A stretch of DNA of 64,000 bases, from positions 6,262,001 through 6,326,000 of the forward strand of contig NC_135157.1 of the NCBI RefSeq assembly GCF_050948215.1. Direction: 5' to 3'. Both the position numbers and the translations under genes were made by a program. Below, in pieces: positions 59,874-64,000 of the stretch. The stretch comes from Halictus rubicundus (lineage: Eukaryota > Arthropoda > Insecta > Hymenoptera > Halictidae). The notes beneath the pieces are model-generated. The model was given only the letters and a program-made list of their open reading frames with translations. It was not told the DNA's origin and ran no database searches. Numbering within the stretch: position 1 is the stretch's first letter; the number at the start of each line of letters is the position of its first letter.

Positions 59874-62800
59874 TAGTGATCAGTAACTAACATAGAACAT
59901 TTGAATGGAGTATCTTGAAGAGCATAACTGCGATAAAGAGTAGCGCGTCGCACATCAGCGATTCACTGCTATGAATAAACGTTGATAACAATAAATAACG
60001 AGTGGCAATTCCGTAATAGAGTCTTTCAACACATTCCCGTAACCTTCGGAAATCGAAAGGAATAGAAATACACCTTGACGGAGTGATAATTGCAGAGAAC
60101 ACCGTGTACCCGTGACAATAGGCTCGCCGTCATTGTTACGTACAAGCAACACAAAACGAAGTGCATAACCGGTAATAACAAGTTACAAGGTACACATGTT
60201 ACGACGATCGGTAAACACGTAAATTTGAAATTACGAAATCAAAAATTATTATTTCTATCGAGAGCGAATCGAAAAATTCCTCCCTCGAAATTTTGTTGCA
60301 TTCGCAAGCGGATGCTCGCAGACGCATAAGATATATGACCCATATTTGTTATAAAACAGAGTTAGACGAATTACAGCCCTTTCTCTCTGCCGATTAAAAA
60401 TGCAAATTCGAATATGGTATCGTTCCTTTCGAATTATGAAGTGTGTCTACACGTAGAAATTATACGAGTGGCCGATTGAATTTTTATGAGCACGGTTGCT
60501 AAATCAAGTTCGCAGGACTGCACGCGATAGGCGGGCTCTTCGACGGGATCCGTGCCTCCATTTTTACGCTGGTACACATCGCGAGTGACTAATGTGATCT
60601 TAATTACCGCGCGTCGGTGCGTGACTGTCTTTCTGATTAAATTAAAAAGTATTTTGCGTACTACCCCTGGCAAAAATTACTCGATCAAACAAATCAAGGG
60701 TCGATCATTGTAATTATTCATATTTTCAATGCGGAAAGTAAACAAAGTTGTTCTTTTTGATAATGTACCTAATGAGCAAATTAATTATCCCGGCACATTG
60801 AAAACATTTTTTTTAGCAATGTCAATCTTCACCGTCATCCTTAGAAATATTAAAAAGTGTTCTAATGCTTCGCCATGCTACTTAAATTCCTTCATAATTC
60901 TCATACAGAGATAGACAATTTATTATTTCATATTTGGCAAAACGACAAATGAATGCATCATTTCATTAATATTTTTCTAAAACATCTTAAACTATACTAT
61001 ATTTGTCTCACGGTGAAATTATTAACGTCTCAAACGTCTCATTTCTCACGTGATTTTATCTTTGATTTTCCAGTCACGATAACAATAATATAAATAAATA
61101 TAATAGCCAACGAACGGATTAAATAATAATAAATTGACAAATGAAATAAATAAAATAGCCACACGTTGTAATAACTTCCCGACGCGACATCCCAGGATAA
61201 TTATCGATCATTCACAAAATTAATATCGACGTTCCTCGATCACACTCTGACACGAATGAACTGTGTTTCTATTTGCGCGATACGCGGTACGGCAGACGCG
61301 TCTGCCAAAATCGAGAGTTGCCAACGATGAGAACCAGAAATTCATAAAATTACGTAACGCACGACGACCGTAGGAAACGCGTTTATAGTTTTTCGTGTGA
61401 AATGTCGTGCTGGTTGACGAGACGAACAGACGTCAGAAAACTGCCTGGAGTCCGTAAACAATAATAAATTAATAGCCCGCGCGGTCATTAATGAGTCTGC
61501 AGCAGGGCGGCGTTTTGTTTACGGCATCTCGCCGCGACCGTGGTGCGTCAATTGTTGTTAAACAAAAACTTTTTCTGTATACTTGAGACGCACGGCACCG
61601 GAAAGCATAATCGATTCGCAGGTGACGGTAATCGTGAGACATTCGTATCGCGATCGTACGCGTCGTTACGTTAAACAAGTGGGGCAACTTGTTAGCCCCT
61701 GCAACGTAATTGCATTAACATACGTAGAGCGGGCGGTTCCGCTGCACCAGATAAACGAACCAATTCTGCTGGTTTCGTTCTTACGACATTATTTATGCAT
61801 CCGTTCCGGCTGAAAACAAAATTTCATTAACGCGCCTATAGCATTCGTGTTACGTTCGTACTGTTTTTTTTTTTTTACAGTTAATACTTTTGGCGAAGCA
61901 CTTTGAAATACTAACCCCAGGAGAGTTTAATTGGAAAGATCATATTTACCCGATTAAATTGGAAATTACTTCTGTTGTTCTTGCTTTATTTCGTTGTACC
62001 CTTTTCAACGAAATATGACATTTTTGGGACATCCTGTACAATGCAAATATCGTGTAACTGTGAGAAAAATTCAAAAGAAAGATTAAAAGAATTTAAGAAT
62101 ATTGATATTTGACCAGTTTCACGTTATTAAAATTCTTGAAAAGAGAAACAATTTTTCCTTCATGCGCAGCACAATCATTAAAGAGCGCGTTCATAAGGCT
62201 CTGGTAGCTCAAGTATGAATATCATTTAATGCTAAAAGACATGGTAGCCGGAGTGGGGAATAAATGAAGCAGCAGATGTTAACAAAGTAAAAAGTTAAAT
62301 TCTCAGGAAAGCAGAAAAACTAATAAAATGTGTAAGAACGAGAACGCGGTGTGAACTGTTGCGTAAAGATTACAAATAGTGTGTGTTGCCTTTTATATTA
62401 ATTATACTTTCCAAGAAAATTATACACGTCTTCTGTCGTTATTTTTTTCTTTCCCCGTGTGAACACTTATAGTTTCTAAGCATTGCGGCAATTAAACGAT
62501 CACTATCTGGTAAAAACATTACGCGAGAGTAAACGAGTGTGAGAGAGAAAGAGCGGGCAACGAGCGGATACGAACGATAGTGATTTCGCTCGAGTCCAGC
62601 CTCATTATTAATTCTTTTGTTTCGAGGTCAACCCGACAAACGTGAAACTTCGTTGTCGAGTTTTCTAGGATTCCCAATCTAAGCTGTGCAGGTTTTCATC
62701 GAGCAGAATTTCTTCTATTTATTTTTTAAATTTTAGAAAATCGTATAATAGCGGACTATACAGCTACGATAAATTGAAATAAAAACGGTAAAAGTTTCAA

Positions 62801-64000
62801 TACTTTCTAATAGTATACGGGGGGAGGGGGTAGTCTTATACCAGTTGAACTGAAATTAGTGTTATAACATTTACACGTGCGTTCCGAGCACATAATCTAG
62901 AGGTTCACCGTCCCATACGTTCGAAATAGCCTAGTCCTGCTTATACATATGTAACGTATTCAATTACGTACGCGTTGCTTAATTTTCTTGAACTTTGCGG
63001 TTCGTTACGATCATGCGTTGTTAGTAATTCATGCACAAGGTAAAATGAATTTTATATTCTGCATGAAAAGGTGGAATGTATAAAATATGAGACAAAAAAC
63101 ATTTAAATTTACGCGATTTCTGACAAAAATTAAAGAGAGAAATAAATTCTTGTTCCTGCATCAATTTTTATTTCATACAAAGATCCTTTGTTCGATCATG
63201 ACCGAAATTATAAAATACATAGAAATATGTGTGTCGTAGAAAATGAATAAGCGCGACTTAAAATAGTAGACAAATTAAAAGACTGTTCAAGTTACTAAAA
63301 TTATTCAAGAAAGAACGAATTCAATTTCTTGCAACCGACACAAATTGCTTATCGATTTTTATGAAAAAACCTTGAACTAGGAAAATGAACATTTTGCATT
63401 TGGATCTACACTCTGCTAACCACACATGCCTCTAAATGATTTTGAGCTGTAGATAGGAGACGTTCTTCGATTAAAAGAATGATTTTTGTGAAAATGCTTA
63501 ATGCAAAAATGTCCTGTTGCATCATGTCGATAGTCTTAGATTTCTTTCAGCTGTCTGTGTCAACCTGCAGCCTCTTATTTCCGCCATGATCGTATTAAAA
63601 ATCCGCGTATAGTCCAGCGATTGGGAATGTTCGTTGCGCCACAGGATCTCGTTGGATCGATCGATCGTGGAAGCATCGGTCGAAGGGACCGATCGCAACT
63701 TCGATCCAATTTTTCGCTCGCACTCGGCATTCGGCGACTGTGAGCGAGACTTTACTTTCACGTCGCGAGATCTGTGAAGTTAATATCCCGACGATGTTGC
63801 GCAACGTAGCGCGCAACGTAATGAAACCGAGGCTCGTCGTGGTTCTAAACACAATGACGTGACCTACCTATGGCAGGGGCCGGTGTTCGGGTTACTGGCG
63901 TGTTACTGCTGGAAACAAGTAATTTCTCTATTAAGCCTCTTTATGCGGCGCTCACATTCACGTCACCGTGACGAAGGGTTTACTGAACTAACTCGTACCA
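59874..64000. other. No gene recognised (4.1 kb)
   Basis: Alternating AT-rich and CpG-rich stretches (about 60090-60330, 61200-61830 and 63600-64000). Short overlapping frames lack motifs or splice support. The CpG-rich right edge could border a gene outside the window. A decayed MITE lies at 63060-63190. Confidence 0.4.
63060..63190. mobile_element. Strongly decayed TA MITE, GACTGCGGATTTT family
   Basis: Interior segments TTAAAGAGAGAAATAAATTC, TTGTTCCTGCATCAA and TTTTTATTTCATACAAAGAT resemble the B half of the family. No intact terminus remains. Confidence 0.35.

Overview
This is a 64 kb piece of animal nuclear DNA with very little coding sequence. The intron-exon structure, AT-rich background, scattered CpG-rich GC patches and many short DNA-transposon remnants fit an insect genome. 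An insect-type, catalytically dead calpain points the same way. I lean towards a hymenopteran (bee, ant or wasp), but that is an inference from overall texture, not from a diagnostic gene.

The only gene I can support is on the minus strand at the left end. Two exons belong to one calpain-family protein, most like insect Calpain-C. The N-terminal exon is 13165-13022 and an exon of the protease core is 1523-1241. About 11.5 kb of intron lies between them and the rest of the gene runs off the left edge. The core exon reads GDKW where active calpains have GDCW, so the nucleophile cysteine is a lysine. A stretch of roughly 20 residues expected between the two exons was not found.

The rest, about 50 kb to the right of the calpain exons, holds no gene I can defend. 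It contains one uncertain exon-like ORF near 22.9 kb and a GC-rich block near 35.2-35.4 kb that could be an untranslated first exon.

What fills the window is a community of small, mostly non-autonomous DNA transposons. I distinguish: a TA-flanked MITE with ends GACTGCGGATTTT (about 16 traces); piggyBac-like TTAA-flanked families (ends CCCTTTGCACTCG, CACTRGAACNACC and CACGTTAAACGC); a near-perfect palindromic TA-flanked MITE (GGGTAAGGGACCC); a short hairpin repeat (GTTTACTCGATATATGTCC); a long-TIR Tc1/mariner-like element with ends CRGTGGATCC; a degraded 894-bp hAT element with a perfect 8-bp target duplication and a frameshifted transposase remnant; and two further inverted-repeat elements at 48.7-49.6 kb and 57.2-57.4 kb. 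Several tandem arrays (units of 36, about 101, about 104, about 134 and about 140 bp) are present, and at least two appear to have grown out of MITE copies. The most informative structure is at 50.1-50.5 kb, where a TTAA element sits inside a TA MITE and dates the two insertions relative to each other.
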